A stretch of DNA of 64,000 bases from Zhengitettix transpicula (Eukaryota > Arthropoda > Insecta > Orthoptera > Tetrigidae), in the NCBI GenBank assembly GCA_037074705.1, contig CM073590.1:235712101-235776100 (forward strand), in the 5' to 3' direction. The position numbers and the translations under genes are program-made. How positions within the stretch are numbered: the stretch's first letter is position 1; each line of letters begins with the position of its first letter. Below the pieces are notes generated by a model. The model did no database searches, had not been told where the DNA came from, and saw nothing but the letters and a program-made list of their open reading frames with translations. Positions 46,580-59,137 of this stretch are shown here, one piece after another.

Positions 46580-47035
46580 ATATTAGATTATTCCAGTCAT
46601 ATTCGGTTTCTTCATCTCCCGCTTGGAAACTGAAGGTCCGGATAACAGAAATAGACGGACTTAAAAGCCCATTAAAAGCTTGTGACGCGTTAATCGATAC
46701 ATTTTTATCAGGCAAACTGATACTGCAACAGTTGTAATGTAGATTCTTATCGCGTCAAAGTGTGAAACTTAATTACATTATAATCCCTATGTGAAAAGTG
46801 CAGAATAATAATCGGTGGGAACAGGTAAAGAATTTTTTCCTTATTGGATTGCGTGAGTTTAAACGGTTTCATCTTAATGTATTTAAAATTGATGAGTTCA
46901 TACATGACTGTGTATTAATGCTAATCAAATTAAACAAGTTTATCTAGCAAACAGGTTTAACTTCTCAGCGTGTAACATTTTGGGATATCTGAACCTTTTA
47001 ATATACAGAAAAATGGCGTGAGACAAGGACACTTG

Positions 47036-48480
47036 CCTGATTTTCAATTTACCCTTAGCAAAAGTGATGAGTGATGCTGATCTGGATGAACCATAGTGCA
47101 TAAATAAGTAAAAATACTAGCATTAGTTGATGATGCAGTACTAATTGGAAGACAGCAGAAAACAATAAAAAAATTCTTATTTAAGGTTAGAGTCTGCAGC
47201 AGCAAAAATACGAATACAAGTTTTTTTTTTTTGAGAAAAATAACCTGAAGCTGTAGAAATGTTTCCATGAATAATGTATAGATAGAAATAATAATCAAAT
47301 TCAAAGTAACTACACTCAACAGTGATAATAACAACTATCTATATAATAAAAAAAGGATGTATATTTGTATGTATGTATGTATTTACGTTGTTCTTTATAC
47401 AAATTTTATCGCGTGGACAGAATTCAACAAAAATTGGTATACGTATTCCGCCAAAATCGAGAACCGGTACTGTGGGGGTGAGAAACCCCTAGAATAAACG
47501 TGGAAATAAGTATTATTGAAATAAGTTACGAATTAGTGTTAAATTACTGCGCGCCAAGAGACGGTGACGTCATTGGCAAAACATTGACGCGTCATAAAAA
47601 TATAGTTCTGTATTTCGTAATGAAATAAAGCAAAAATATTTTTATTTAATATAAAGTATACATGTGGAAAGAATTATAATTAAAAACCGTGATCATTAAA
47701 TATTAAATTACTGCGCGCCAAGAGACAATGACGTCACGCGAGAGAGAGACGTTACTACGCAACGAACAAAGGAAATATTTCCTTTATTAGGAATTAAATA
47801 AAGCAGAAATATGTTCTTTAAATAAAAAGTATAATTTTATACAGCAATACTCCATCGAATGATAATAAAGAAGAATACTAATTACTTTACCATCCTTGGG
47901 GAAAATGTAAGTTAATTTTCGCGGTGTATTAGTTGTGAGTCTAGCTAACAATTTCATCAATGTAATATTTCGTAATGTATGAAGACTGAGTGACGATTAT
48001 ATCCTGAAATACTCAAGGAATATATTTAAGTAATCAATTAAATACTTTTTCGAGTTTATATAAATAAGTACACGAGCAACGCCGGGCACCCAGCTAGTAT
48101 AGAAATAAAACCCAGGATAAGTCAAGGCAACAAAAGTTATTGGAGCATGAGAAACGTTAATAGTGTGAAACAGAGAAAGGATACAGAATAAAATAAAAAT
48201 ATATACAATAGTAATAAGAGCTGCAATCTTACATGTATTTGAGAGTTCACTAATAAGGATGCAGATAAATTTAGAATTTCCGAAAGAAAGATTTATTGTC
48301 CAAGCTGCGTTAACGGTTATACGGAGGTAAAACTACAATAATGAGCTACACAAACTGGATAAAAATCCTAACATGGTACACAGTATAAAAATATGTAGGG
48401 TTAAATGGCTGGGACTCGTAAGAAGAATGTATGATATTAACCCATGTAAGAAATTAACCAGAAGGTAATAAAAGAGAATG
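47036..48480 (+). pseudogene. LINE reverse transcriptase remnant split by a Helitron
   Basis: Before 47338: LALVDDAVLIGRQQKTIKKF, a degraded (A/V)DD RT box. After 48097: RISQGNKSYWSMRN and VKWLGLVRRMYDINP. The Helitron sits between two consecutive LINE regions. Confidence 0.65.
47338..48097 (+). mobile_element. Helitron-like element inserted in a LINE
   Basis: 760 bp from TCTATATAATAAAAAAAGG to CACCCAGCTAG. Flanked by A on the left and T on the right with no duplication, and LINE sequence continues on both sides. Confidence 0.7.
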
Positions 48481-48496
48481 ATAAGTTCCATACCCG

Positions 48497-48703
48497 ACCT
48501 ACCTGATGCAGGTTTTCTATAGTTTCAGGCGAATGCCGGATAGGATCATTAAACTGTAGCCAAGGGGCTCGAGTTAACCCTTAGCTACCTTCCTCTAACC
48601 TTCCGCATCCCCACTTTCAAATCCCTTTCCAATGTTATTAAAGGGAATTTGCCACCACCTGGATAACCCTCATGTAGCCTGTTACTCTTTTTTAAAAAAA
48701 GGA
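48497..48703 (+). repeat. SINE-like family A, copy 11 (short 3' fragment)
   Basis: CCTACCTGATGCAGG to CATGTAGCCTGTTAC; more diverged than the other copies. Confidence 0.75.
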
Positions 48704-49842
48704 TGGAACTTTCTCGGACCTACAAACAATTAAAATAATAGCACGATGGATAAGTCTCAAAATAGGAATAGATTAAGAAGGCTACGGCTCACAGAGGACT
48801 GCCACGCCGTTTAAAAATAAGAAGAAAATGTTGACGATATACCTACGGTATATAGCCATATATATATACCTATGGTATATAGCCACAAGACTTTATAGAG
48901 TCGCTGAACACTTAAAAATATTAAATCAAATCATTGCCGGGAACAAGACGAGTTTAGAAGGACCAGTGACGTCATAACCCGTCCAAGCCAACGTGGCTCA
49001 AAATATGTATTACTTCGTTTCTCTTATTCATTTTAAATGTGGGGATATAAATGAAGGAAAATTCAATGCTGAATTAAAAATATTTGAAATAATAAATACG
49101 AAAAATTAAGAGATCTTGCCGTCAATTTACAATTTGGGCGGGGAAGGAGTATGACGTCACTGGCGGTACTAAACTCGTTCAGTTCATTCCTGCAAAATAT
49201 ATATTGGCTTTTCATTTTGTGTTTTAAACGTTTCCCCTGCTTCCTATTGCTGGATTTCTCTTGATAGGTTAGTCGCTTCACTATTGTAATAAGGAAAACG
49301 CAAAATTTATTTTAAGGCTGGCTCTACTCTAGCACTAAATTGTAGTCAGTAGTTGTTGCAATTACTTGCAGGCCATTTATAAAGTGCAAGCCAGTGTATT
49401 TTTACAGTGCAATTATTTTCGGGTTGCAGGTTACACTTGAGTAGCATCTTGTGACTTCCGACGTCACTTTTCTGGTTTCAATATGGCGATCAGTGAACAG
49501 CTGATTGGGGCATGTATTGTGTCCTCCTAGTCCTATGTAATATATATTATATTATAGTAATTTTTATTTGTCTATAAATTCAGTATTTATAATAATTGGT
49601 ATACTTTTAACACATCCATATTATATTTTATAGCTTATCCTATGTTTTAATAATTAATCATTTATTTGTATGTTTATTTAATTTGCAATGGCTTAAATTT
49701 TTTATGAAGGAGAAGATTCATGAACAATGAAGCGTATATTTAATAATTAGACGTTTTATTTTTAATGAATGTACTTGATTGGCCATTTATTTTATTATAA
49801 AATAAACGTATTTTATACGTATTGTTTGAAAATATCAATCGC
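48704..49842. other. Spacer, no gene seen
   Basis: Contains a short duplicated ACCTATGGTATATAGCC-type block at 48840-48890; otherwise unrecognised. Confidence 0.4.
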
Positions 49843-50718
49843 CGTCAACCGCCGCCCCTGGGCGTTAAATGGCCAATTGAATGTCATAATGAACTCGGCG
49901 ACATCAATAACCTTGGATTTGACTCTAATATCGGTTGTATTCGCGTTATTTTATTGAAAGGCCCGTCCACCCCCACCGCTTAATGGTGCTCCTTTCCCAT
50001 TCTGTATTGAAATTATACTCAGATAACATCGGTAGAAACAGTATCAATCACTTTGACCCCTAAAACTAATTATCCGCCTAAAATGTCGGCAGTTTCACAT
50101 GTTTGAATGTTTCCACCCCCACCCGTAAGCAAGCTCCCCTCTCATGCTGAAAAGGGTTGAATTTTTACGCATAGGACATTAATAGAAATACTATCGTTAT
50201 TCACCCCGACCATTATTTATTTCAAGCAAATATTGACCGTTTAACATGTTAGAAAATTCCCACCCTCTTCCAACCCCGCCCCTGTGTGTTAAATGGCCAA
50301 TTGAATGTCATAATTAAACTCAGCGACATCAATAACCCTGGATTTGACTCTAATCTCCGTTGTATTCGCATTAGTTTCTTGTAACGCCCGTTCACCCCAC
50401 CCCTAATGATACTCCTTTTCCAATCTGAAGGTGGTTGAAATTATACTCAGATAACATTGGTAGAAACACTATCAATCTCTTTGACCCTATAAAATGTTTA
50501 TCCGCCTAAATATGGGCTGTTTTAGCATGATTGAATATTTCCATCCCTGTCTACCCCCGCTCCTGGGGGTGGTAGGCTTGTTTCACTCCAGCAGTGTTTG
50601 TTTTCTGATCGCAAAGAACACGTGTACGAAATTTGTTTAAATTTTCTCCACCGGTGTAGATTTACATAAGGAACATACAAACAAGCAGACAAACAAACGC
50701 TCTGCTTTATTTATTAGA
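49843..50718 (-). mobile_element. Helitron-like element, truncated
   Basis: Lacks the CTAG end; its last bases are the reverse complement of TCTAATAAATAAAGCAGAG. It contains about three 300-bp units. A 14-bp direct repeat (ATAAACGTATTTTA) occurs at 49802 and 50721, unexplained. Confidence 0.55.
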
Positions 50719-50742
50719 AGATAAACGTATTTTATTATAAAA

Positions 50743-53271
50743 CTAGCTGGGTGCCCGGCGTTGCCCGAGATGTCATTTATCTATAACCATCCATAAGACT
50801 CCGATTTTGATTACTTTTGCGCTATTTTTATGTAAAGCTCCTCGAACCCTATCCCTAAATGTGCTCACATCCCATGCCGAAGGGGGATGAAGTCATTGAC
50901 TAAATATATCGGCCGTTTTTACATGTTAGAAGATGACCATCCCCACAAATATGCGATAATGAAAAAGAATGTATTCCACGCAAAAATCGGCCGATTACAT
51001 TGTCTGAAAATTTATTCCCCCGCCCAACACCTCCCAAACCCGTCGCGTTACCCAGGTTGTCACAATTAGATTAAGCGACATTCATAGTCTCGGAATTGAT
51101 TCGATTCTCGGTTGTTTTTGCGGGATTTTATTTAACGTACCTCCACCCCACCCTTAAGCTTGCTCCCCTCACAGGGGTTAAATTATACACAAACAACATC
51201 GGTATAAATACTGTCAAAGTAATTAACCCCAGGAAATAATTATCGCAAATATCGACCGTTTAACATGTTTGAAATTTTTCAGCCCCGACCACTCCCGCTT
51301 CGGGGACTTAAACTGTCAAGTTTAATGTCATAATTAAATTCAGTGACAATCCTGATAGTTTCTGGTTTATTTTTATCTAATGCTACTTCCACGCCAACCC
51401 TTAAGGGTGCACCCTTCCGAGTCCGAAAGGGGTTGAAATTACACACAGAGAACATGTAGGGAAATTTTATTAATCTAATTCATCCCGAAATATATTTAAT
51501 TGACGAAAAAAAAGCCGGTCAACTCATCCCAACCCAGCCGATACCCGCGCGTTGTCCAGATTGTCATAAATAAATTCCGCGACATCCATTACATTCGATT
51601 ACGCAAAAAACAGCCGACCAACTCATCCCAACCCAGCCGATACCCGCGCGTTGTCCAGATTGTCATATATAAATTCAGGGACATCCTTTACCTTCGATTT
51701 GACTCGAATCTCGGTTGTTTTCACGTTATTTTCAAGGAAATTAATTAAACTCAGTGACAATCCCGATAGTTTCTGGTTTCTTTTTATGTAATGCTACTTC
51801 ACGCCCACCCTTAAATGTGCACCCTTATGAGTCAGAAAGGGGTTGAAATTATACACAGAGAACATGTAGGGAAATTTTATTAATGTAATTCATTCCGAAA
51901 TATATTTAATCGACGCAAAAAACAGCCGGTCAACTCATCCCAACCCAGCCGATACCCGCGCCTTGTCCAGATTGTCATAAATAAATTCAGGGACATTCAT
52001 TACCTTCGATTTGACTCGTATCTCGGTTGTTTTCCCGTTATTTTCAAGGAAATTAATTAAACTCAGAGACAATCCCGATAGTTTCTGGTTTCTTTTTATG
52101 TAATGCTACTTCACGCCCACCCTTAAATGTGCACCCTTATGAGTCCGAAAGGGATTGAAATTATACACAGAGAACATGTTGGGAAATTTTATTAATTTTA
52201 TTCATCCCGAAATATATTTAATCGACGCAAAAAACAGCTGGTCAACTCATCCCAACCCAGCCGATACCCGCGCGTTGTCCAGATTGTCATAAATAAATTC
52301 AGGGACATCCATTACCTTCGATTTGACTCGAATCTCGGTTGTTTTCCCGTTATTTTCAAGGAAATCCCCTCCAGCCCCACCCCTATCATGCCTACAAACA
52401 ACATCGGTAGAAATACTATCAACGTCAATGGTCCCGGCATCTATTTATTCCACGCTAATATCGATGATTTAACATGTTAGAAAATTTTCATCCCATCCAC
52501 TCCCGCCCATTGGGGCTAAATGGCCAATTTGATGCTATAATTGAACTGGACGACATCCATAACCTTGGATTTGACTCCAATCTCGGTTGTATTCGCGTTA
52601 TTTTATTGCAGCGTTCCTCCACCCAACACCTAAAAGTGCTCTACTGATAATCCCGACCCGGATCTGGGGGTGGTAGACGCGTCTCACCCCAACAGTCGGT
52701 AGAAACACTATCAATATCTATGACCCCTAAAAATATTTATCCGACTGAAATATCGACTGTTTCAGCATGTTTAAATATTTAAACCCCTGTCCACCCCCGC
52801 TTCCGGGGGTGGTAGACACGTCTCACCCCGACAGTGTTTGTTTCCTGGTTGCAAAGTACCCGTGTACGAAATTTGGTGAAATTTGATCCACCGGTATAGA
52901 TTTGTATTCTCCACCCCAAACGCTAGGGGTGCTCTTTCCCCAGGGTGTAGAGGTTGAAAATTATATTCAGATATCATCAGTGGAAACACTATAAATATCT
53001 TTGACCCCTAAAAATATTTGTCCGATTGAAATATCGACTGTTTTAGCATGTTTAAATATTTCCACCCCCGTCCACCCCCGCTTCTGGGGTTGGTAGACGC
53101 GTCTCACCCCGACAGTGTTTGTTTCCTGGTCGCAAAGAACACGTGTACGAAATTTTGTGAAATTTGCTCCAGCGGTGTAGATTTGTATAACGAACATACA
53201 AACATACAAACATACAAACAAACATACAAACAAACATACAAACATACATACACTCTTTTTTATTTATAAGA
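50743..53271 (-). mobile_element. Long Helitron-like element with minisatellite array
   Basis: 2.5 kb from the CTAG end (50743) to TCTTATAAATAAAAAAGAG at 53271. Filled by about eight tandem units of roughly 300 bp; no Rep/helicase reading frame. The 5' end carries a CAAACATA repeat. Confidence 0.65.
51426..52361. repeat. 312-bp tandem repeat inside the Helitron
   Basis: The block starting AAATTAATTAAACTCAG recurs at 51738 and 52050, a 312-bp period, with only scattered differences. An upstream partial unit holds an extra 92-bp duplication (the CAACTCATCCCAACCC block at 51523 and 51615). Confidence 0.75.
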
Positions 53272-53782
53272 TAAAAATCTTTTGCGTAATTTCAAATAAC
53301 TATGAAGTAAAATGATTGGAGAAATACCAAATAACCTTTCATATTGAAAATAATTATAAAATCACATTCCTTTGGTGCCGAAAGATTATTTAGTCCGTCT
53401 CTCATGATGCTTCTTCAAAACTTTCAACGAAATAGAAACGGTTCCAATTCATGCAACAACTTTCACTTCGTCTTGAGACTGACTCCTGCACTACTGATGC
53501 AACTTCTTGCGTCTTCCCATGCAAGAACTTGCTCAACTTTACACTTGCAAGTTATCATTGCAATTACTTGTCAGTGTGAAGCCAGCATAAGGCCATACTA
53601 CAGCTACTAACGGAAACCAGTTCTCCTCATTCCTTCTTATCGTAAAGAATAGTGAAACTAGAGAGTTTGTGACGGAGAGATACATCCCATCATGAATGAA
53701 ATTGAAAACAATGGGCAACTATTAATAAATTAATATTAATAAAAGGGATGATCCAAATTACTTGATTTGAAAATGGACGACT

Positions 53783-54290
53783 TTTTTAGGGTAACAGGCT
53801 ACATGAGGGTAATAGCATAGGAAGGGATTTGAAAGGGGGATGCGGAAGGGTGGAGGAAGGTAGCCAAGGGTTAACTAGGGCCCCCAGGCTATAGTTTAAG
53901 GATCCTACCCGGCATTCACCTAAAAGTAATACAGGGAAAACCCTAGGAAAACCTGCATCGGGTAGGTCGGGCATTGGGTACTTGTCCCACGCCCTTCCGA
54001 TAGCGGGAGAGGTGTTTGCTGTGGGGACGCGGCATTTTATTCTCCGTACCTCGACCAGTTTAGGAGGCAGCTGGCCGACTGTTCCAATGGGAAGAGGGAA
54101 CCACTCTTACCGTATGCCCAAGATCTGTGACCCCGGAACATACACCTCTCATAATAGGACGAGGTGCCTCGGCTTGTGGGATCCTTAGTTCAAAAACGGA
54201 GAGAGGAAAAGGCATCCCCAAATGTAGCCCCTTCGTATCTCTCCTACAAGGTTCTGCCTGCGAGAGAATAGCCCCCGCAGACAAGTCACC
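53783..54290 (-). repeat. SINE-like family A, copy 12
   Basis: Near full length, T run at left, CCTGCGAGAGAATAG at right. A roughly 30-bp deletion lies after CATGAGGGTAAT. Confidence 0.85.
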
Positions 54291-54569
54291 TGCCGAAGAA
54301 GGTCTAAACAGAATCGAATTTATGAAAGAAATTAGTCAAAAGGTATGAAAGGGTAAAGCAATATTCCTGACATCAGCCGAATGTACGATAGTGGTGAGAA
54401 AAGAAGCTAATGTATCAAGAGGCGTGAATGTTGTATCAAAACAAAGGTCAAACAATTGAAGAAGTCGTACAGTTGTCATTATTATGAGTCAATGAAAAAC
54501 AGTTAGATTATTTTTGAGGCCGTCATATGTGAAAAGCGGCAGGTAGTTGTATTGGGATCTCATTAAAAA

Positions 54570-54851
54570 AAATTGCCTGGGACGAATGCTAATGTACACA
54601 ATGATGTTAAGGTCAGCAGAGGCTGGTTAGAAAAGTTGACGAGTAATCACAGTGAAGAACTCACCACTGAAGAGCTCCAAGACCTTCAGCTGCAACTACA
54701 ACTGAGGAAGGATGAAACCGTGGCTCCAGAAGAGGGCTCCAGAATGTGTCTTCTTCCAATATTTAAACCATCTACTCAATGTGGAGAAGGATACAAAGGG
54801 CCTCATCGGGACAAAAAGGTAGCTGGATCTGTGAGCAACTTTGTTCAATGA
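54570..54851 (+). pseudogene. Possible pogo/Tigger-like transposase C-terminal remnant
   Basis: A NHSEELTTEELQDLQLQ segment resembles the acidic tail of pogo/Tigger transposases. No catalytic DDE part is found upstream and there is no ATG at the frame start. Confidence 0.3.
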
Positions 54852-54859
54852 CACTGTTA

Positions 54860-55690
54860 TATAACATTACTACTACTCTACTCCTCGGCGTTACAGTTCA
54901 TTCAGGACCTTGGCCTCTCTCTGCTCGTTTCCTCCATCTTCTAACATCCATTTTTCGTTAGTCGTCCTCCACATCGTCCAACCATCGTATACGAGGTCTC
55001 CCTTTGCCCCCTTCTGTAAACCTGGATTTCCTTTGTAGATCTTTTTGTCAACCCTGTCTTCTGACATTCGCTCTACATGGCCCCAACCTTTTCAGTCTGT
55101 TCCCCTTTATTTCCAATACAATGTCTGCATACCCATACTGTTCCTCCAGTTCACTATTTCTTCGAATTCTCCATTTCCATGCTTCGTTTACCGCTCCAAA
55201 AATCCTTCCTAATTTTTTTCCTTTCTCATCTTCTCAAACACTCTTCTTCTGCCGCGGTGATTGTCCATGTTTCCGAGCCATATGTGACCACCAGTCTTAT
55301 AAACAGTTACTTTCAGTTCCCTGTACATACTACGTGACTTGAGAGTCTTGATTAGGGATTAGTGATCTATTTCCTGCTGAAATCCTTGCTTTTATTTCTT
55401 CATTTATACTGTTATCCTTCCTTACCAGCACTCCCAAGTACTTAAAATTCTCGCATCTCTCATAGTTAACTCCATTTAGTTTGATGACTTTGTTTTCCAC
55501 ACCACTGTTGCTCCTTGACGAAAAGAGATATTTTTTTTGGTATTATTTACTCTCAGCCCTAATTCTTCTGCCTCCTTTTCCAGCCTGCCCAGCCATTCCT
55601 CTAGCTCTTTTAGTTTTCTGGCCAGCATGCATACATCATCCGCATATGCCAGATTCTGATTCATACGGGTGAACAGTGCCTCCTGGATTA
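54860..55690 (-). pseudogene. LINE reverse transcriptase remnant
   Basis: Minus strand: NLAYADDVCMLARKLKELEE, LEKEAEELGLRVNN, NFKYLGVLV, then decayed RLKRLGHVERMSEDRV and the C-terminal region. It lies about 500 bp upstream of gene C. Confidence 0.8.
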
Positions 55691-56259
55691 TTGATTTCCA
55701 CTGAAATTTTTTTTAAGAGTGTGGCAAAAACAGATCTCTTTATGGATAACTTTTTTTGTATGTCATGGTCCCACGGACTTGAAGGTGGTCCTAGTGCCGG
55801 ATCACAACAGAAAAAAAGAGAGCAATCCCCCCTGACATGATGATTTATATTTGTTGTTGATAAACGTTTTTACTTTATTAACTTTACAATAATTTCTTTT
55901 TGTTCTTGTTATTAAACTATGAGTGTTCACTATAAAATGTATTTCTTACGAATTTTCGAGTATCGAGCACGAATTAACTGGATTTACATTGACTCATATG
56001 AACATAATTGGCTTGGTTGTCGTCCATCGCGTTCTGACGGATTCTCGACGAAAACCGAGGCATTACTCAGAAATACCAACGGGTAACACCTGGTACGAGA
56101 TTAAATATATTGGTTGAATGCAGCGACTGGATTATGGTAATGTGGAAAGGTAATCTTCACGATAAAGACAACAAAGTTACTTACTTTAGAAGGAAAAGAA
56201 TGACACGACCACGATCAGTAAAGAAGGAACAGCGGCCTTAATAGTGTGTTGCCGTGGAA

Positions 56260-56264
56260 GATAA
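56260..56264 (+). promoter_or_regulatory. GATA-type motif upstream of gene C
   Basis: GATAA in the same symmetric block as in gene B, about 95 bp before the TATA box. Confidence 0.4.
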
Positions 56265-56357
56265 ACTTCCTTGTCGTTAATCTTCTCCAAATTTAATAAT
56301 TGAATAATAATCTCCAAGATTATAGATGACATTGTGTTGAAAGTGGTCCCAATTTGG

Positions 56358-56365
56358 TATAAAAG
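56358..56365 (+). promoter_or_regulatory. TATA box of gene C
   Basis: TATAAAAG; an initiator-like TCAGAC follows at 56391, about 33 bp downstream, and the start codon is at 56417. Confidence 0.75.
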
Positions 56366-56416
56366 ACGCGGACGGATCAGACTCCATACCTCAGACAACG
56401 CTTCAGAGTTTCAACC

Positions 56417-57015
56417 ATGCAAAGTAAACAGATCGCGACAGCATCCAACAACGCAGACCACTGGAAAGGATCTTGACTCATTCGCTTATGTTTTCAGGCA
56501 AAATCCTGGTTTTCCTGCTGCTGGTCGGGCTGGCCGCCTGCACCCCTGTGGGCGAGTGTCCTCCGTCCAACCCTCAGAACTTCCACATGGCCGACGACGG
56601 CGACTGCACCATCTTCTACAAGTGCGCTCACGGCGTCCCCGTCAAGTTCGCCTGTCCAGACAACCTGCACTTCAACGCCAGACACAACGTCTGTGACTGG
56701 CCTTCCAGTGCCGGGTGCGCTGCCGGAGGTGGAGAGTCTTCGCCACCAACTTGCACGTGCACGTGTCCCGACGCACCAACAACCACGACCACTGCTAATG
56801 TGCCTCTTTGCGACGCCGTGGGAACGTGCCCCATATACGACGAATTCTCCATTGTGGTGCACCTCCCCCACAGAACCAGGTGCGACGTGTACTGCCGCTG
56901 CGACCATGGAAGACCCATCCAGATGCCCTGCCCAGCTGGAACGTCGTTCAACGCGATCCTCCAGGTCTGCGACTGGCCCGAAAACTCCGGCTGCGTTCCT
57001 CAAATTGGAGGATAG
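56417..57015 (+). CDS. Gene C: secreted two-domain chitin-binding (CBM14) protein
   Basis: Coding exons are 56417-56423 (ATGCAAA, donor GTAAAC) and 56498-57015 (acceptor TTTTCAG); stop TAG. The product is 174 aa. Residues 1-17 form a signal peptide. Domain 1 (Cys23-Cys76) is an ordinary CBM14 domain with C-x15-C-x5-C-x9-C-x12-C-x7-C and an intact CDWP motif. The linker carries CTCTC and a short Thr run. Domain 2 (Cys107-Cys168) is the 8-Cys variant, also with CDWP. The likely role is binding chitin fibrils in an extracellular matrix. Gene B at 43.5 kb is its segmental duplicate: promoter, 7-base first coding exon, 74-bp intron and 3' region all align by eye. Gene C keeps the TATA box and chitin-contact aromatics that B has lost, so C is probably the more conserved copy. 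Confidence 0.9.
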
Positions 57016-57155
57016 AGTTAATTTCTCCTCATTTTCTGTATTCTTACTAATTAGTCGATTGCTTCCCAAGAATGTAGTAGAGAGAGACAAATGAAGGATA
57101 CAAATTTTCAATGTATGTATTAAACAACGAATTATTAATATTTTTTCGTGATTAA

Positions 57156-57161
57156 AATAAA
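57156..57161 (+). terminator. Polyadenylation signal of gene C
   Basis: AATAAA about 140 nt after the stop, equivalent to the signal of gene B. Confidence 0.6.
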
Positions 57162-57427
57162 CTAGCAGCATTATAAAATACCCATATCATATTCGTACAA
57201 ACCCTATTATGCTATAAAAATCACAAATGCTTTCAAATATCAGATTACTACATTCTATAATTGTATAAATGCGCAAAAAGTAAAACAACTATTAAGTTGA
57301 GAAAGAGATTTTTAGATATATTGATACACAAAGCTCTTAATAGGTTCTCTTGTTCCCTCAGCCTTCAGTTTGTTTCTTACAGTCGATGCACGTTGTTTTC
57401 AGATGTCTTACTGTAGCCGGCAAGTCA

Positions 57428-57801
57428 CAGACCTTGGGCATACGGTAAGAGTTGTCCGCTATTCCCATTGGAATAGTCGGCCAGCTGCCTCCTAAACTGG
57501 TCGCGGCACGGAGAAGGGAAAACTGCGTCCCCACAGCAAACTCCTCTCCCGCTATTGGAAGGGCGTGGGACACGTACCCAATGCCCGACCTACCTGATGC
57601 AGGTTTTTCTAGGGTTTCCCTGCATTTCTTTAGGCGAATGCCGGGTAGGATCCTTAAAATATAGCCCGGGGGCCCTAGTAACCCTTGGCTACCTTCCTAC
57701 ACCCTACCGCATCCCCCCTTTCAAATCCCTTTCCTATGCTATAAGAGGGGAGTTGCCACTATGTGGATTACCCTATACATAGCCTATCTACACCCCAAAA
57801 A
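57428..57801 (+). repeat. SINE-like family A, copy 13 (5' truncated)
   Basis: From CAGACCTTGGGCATACGG to CTACACCCCA plus A run. Confidence 0.85.
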
Positions 57802-57828
57802 AAACCTTTTACAAACACTGAACAAAGC

Positions 57829-58382
57829 CTGCGAGAGGATTCTCTCGCAGGTAACCTGTGAGGGATTTTCTCTCGCAGGCAGAACCTTTTAGGAGAGATA
57901 CGAAGGGGCTACCTTTCAGTATGCCTTTTCCTCTCCGTTTTTGAACTAAGGTTCCCACAAGCCGAGGCACCTCGGCCTGTTCTGAGAGGCGTATGTTCCG
58001 GGGTCACAGACCTCGGGCATACGGTAAGAGTTGTCCGCTATTCCCATTGGAATAGTCGACCAGCTGCCTCCTAAACGGGTCGAGGCACGAAGAAGGGAAT
58101 GCTACGACCCCACAGGAAACTCCTCTCCCGCTATCGGAAGGGCGTGGGACAAGTATCTAATGCCCGACCTACCCGATGCAGGTTTTTCCAAGGTTTTTCC
58201 CTGCATTTCTTTAGGCGAATGCCGGGTAGGATCCTTAAAATATAGTCCGGGGGCCCTAGTTAACCCTTTGCTACCTTCCTCCACCCTTCCGCATCCCCCC
58301 TTTCTAATCCCTTCCTATGCTATTAAAGGGGAGTTGCCCAATGTGGATCACCCTCATGTAGCCTGTTGCCCTAAAAAAAATT
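57829..58382 (+). repeat. SINE-like family A, copy 14 (full length)
   Basis: Begins with GCCTGCGAGAGGATTC and a palindromic TCTCGCAGG, ends TTGCCCTA plus A run. Same orientation as copy 13. Confidence 0.88.
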
Positions 58383-59137
58383 TTTGTTAGAAACAACAAA
58401 TAACAAGAATAATGAGATTTTATATAAACTTAAAGCAATACCAAAGACATATATAAACAACATAGACTGGACAAGTAGCCGCCATATTTGAAGAAATTTG
58501 AAAATTCAGCCGCCATGTTTTATAAGGGCTGGTGGGCGTTCCCCCATCGTCTGCTAGGCTTTACTATGCCACACAAATGACCTAAAACTAAAGGTAAATC
58601 TCTACAAACAACATATTTTTTAAGATTTAAGTAAATATAATACATTTAGAGCATTAAAAAATTTATTGACCTTTAAGTTATATCAGTTTTGTATACAGTT
58701 GCCTAATATTGCGTCCTCTTTCATCCATTGCTTTTTCTTTACACATATGACGAATTCTGCAATGAAAGTAATGTTTTAATAAAACCTTTATTAAAATGGA
58801 GTAGTGAGTTTCCTCATCAAATTCGGCCGAATCTACTAAATGGTCGAATTCACAAAATAAAATTTGTTTTATGTCCCAACATCCGGAATACCTACACACA
58901 CAATTTTAATAGCACATTCTTATTTCCTATGTGTGTTTCATTATTCCTCAATACATTTTCAGAAAGTGTAAATAATAATAATAAACAGAAGGGGACTAGA
59001 TTACTTGCAGTACAGGGAAATACTTTAATAAAAATAAATCTGACTCTCATTATAGATGATCATGAAGAATACATAAATTTGATAAATACGTCCTAAGAAT
59101 AAGTTAATTTATAAATGAAAAATGCTGATACTTCGGA
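58383..59137. other. Spacer, no gene seen
   Basis: The first 70 bp match the flank of the repeat at 60570-60630. The open frame at 58728-59096 has no family resemblance and biased AT codons, so I do not call it. Confidence 0.4.

Noticed and set aside
53193..53250. CRISPR-like spacing of CAAACATA repeats
   Set aside because: A simple tandem repeat at the end of a eukaryotic Helitron; no spacers and no prokaryotic context.
58728..59096. 122-residue open frame
   Set aside because: AT-biased Asn/Ile/Lys composition, no recognised domain, flanked by repeats.
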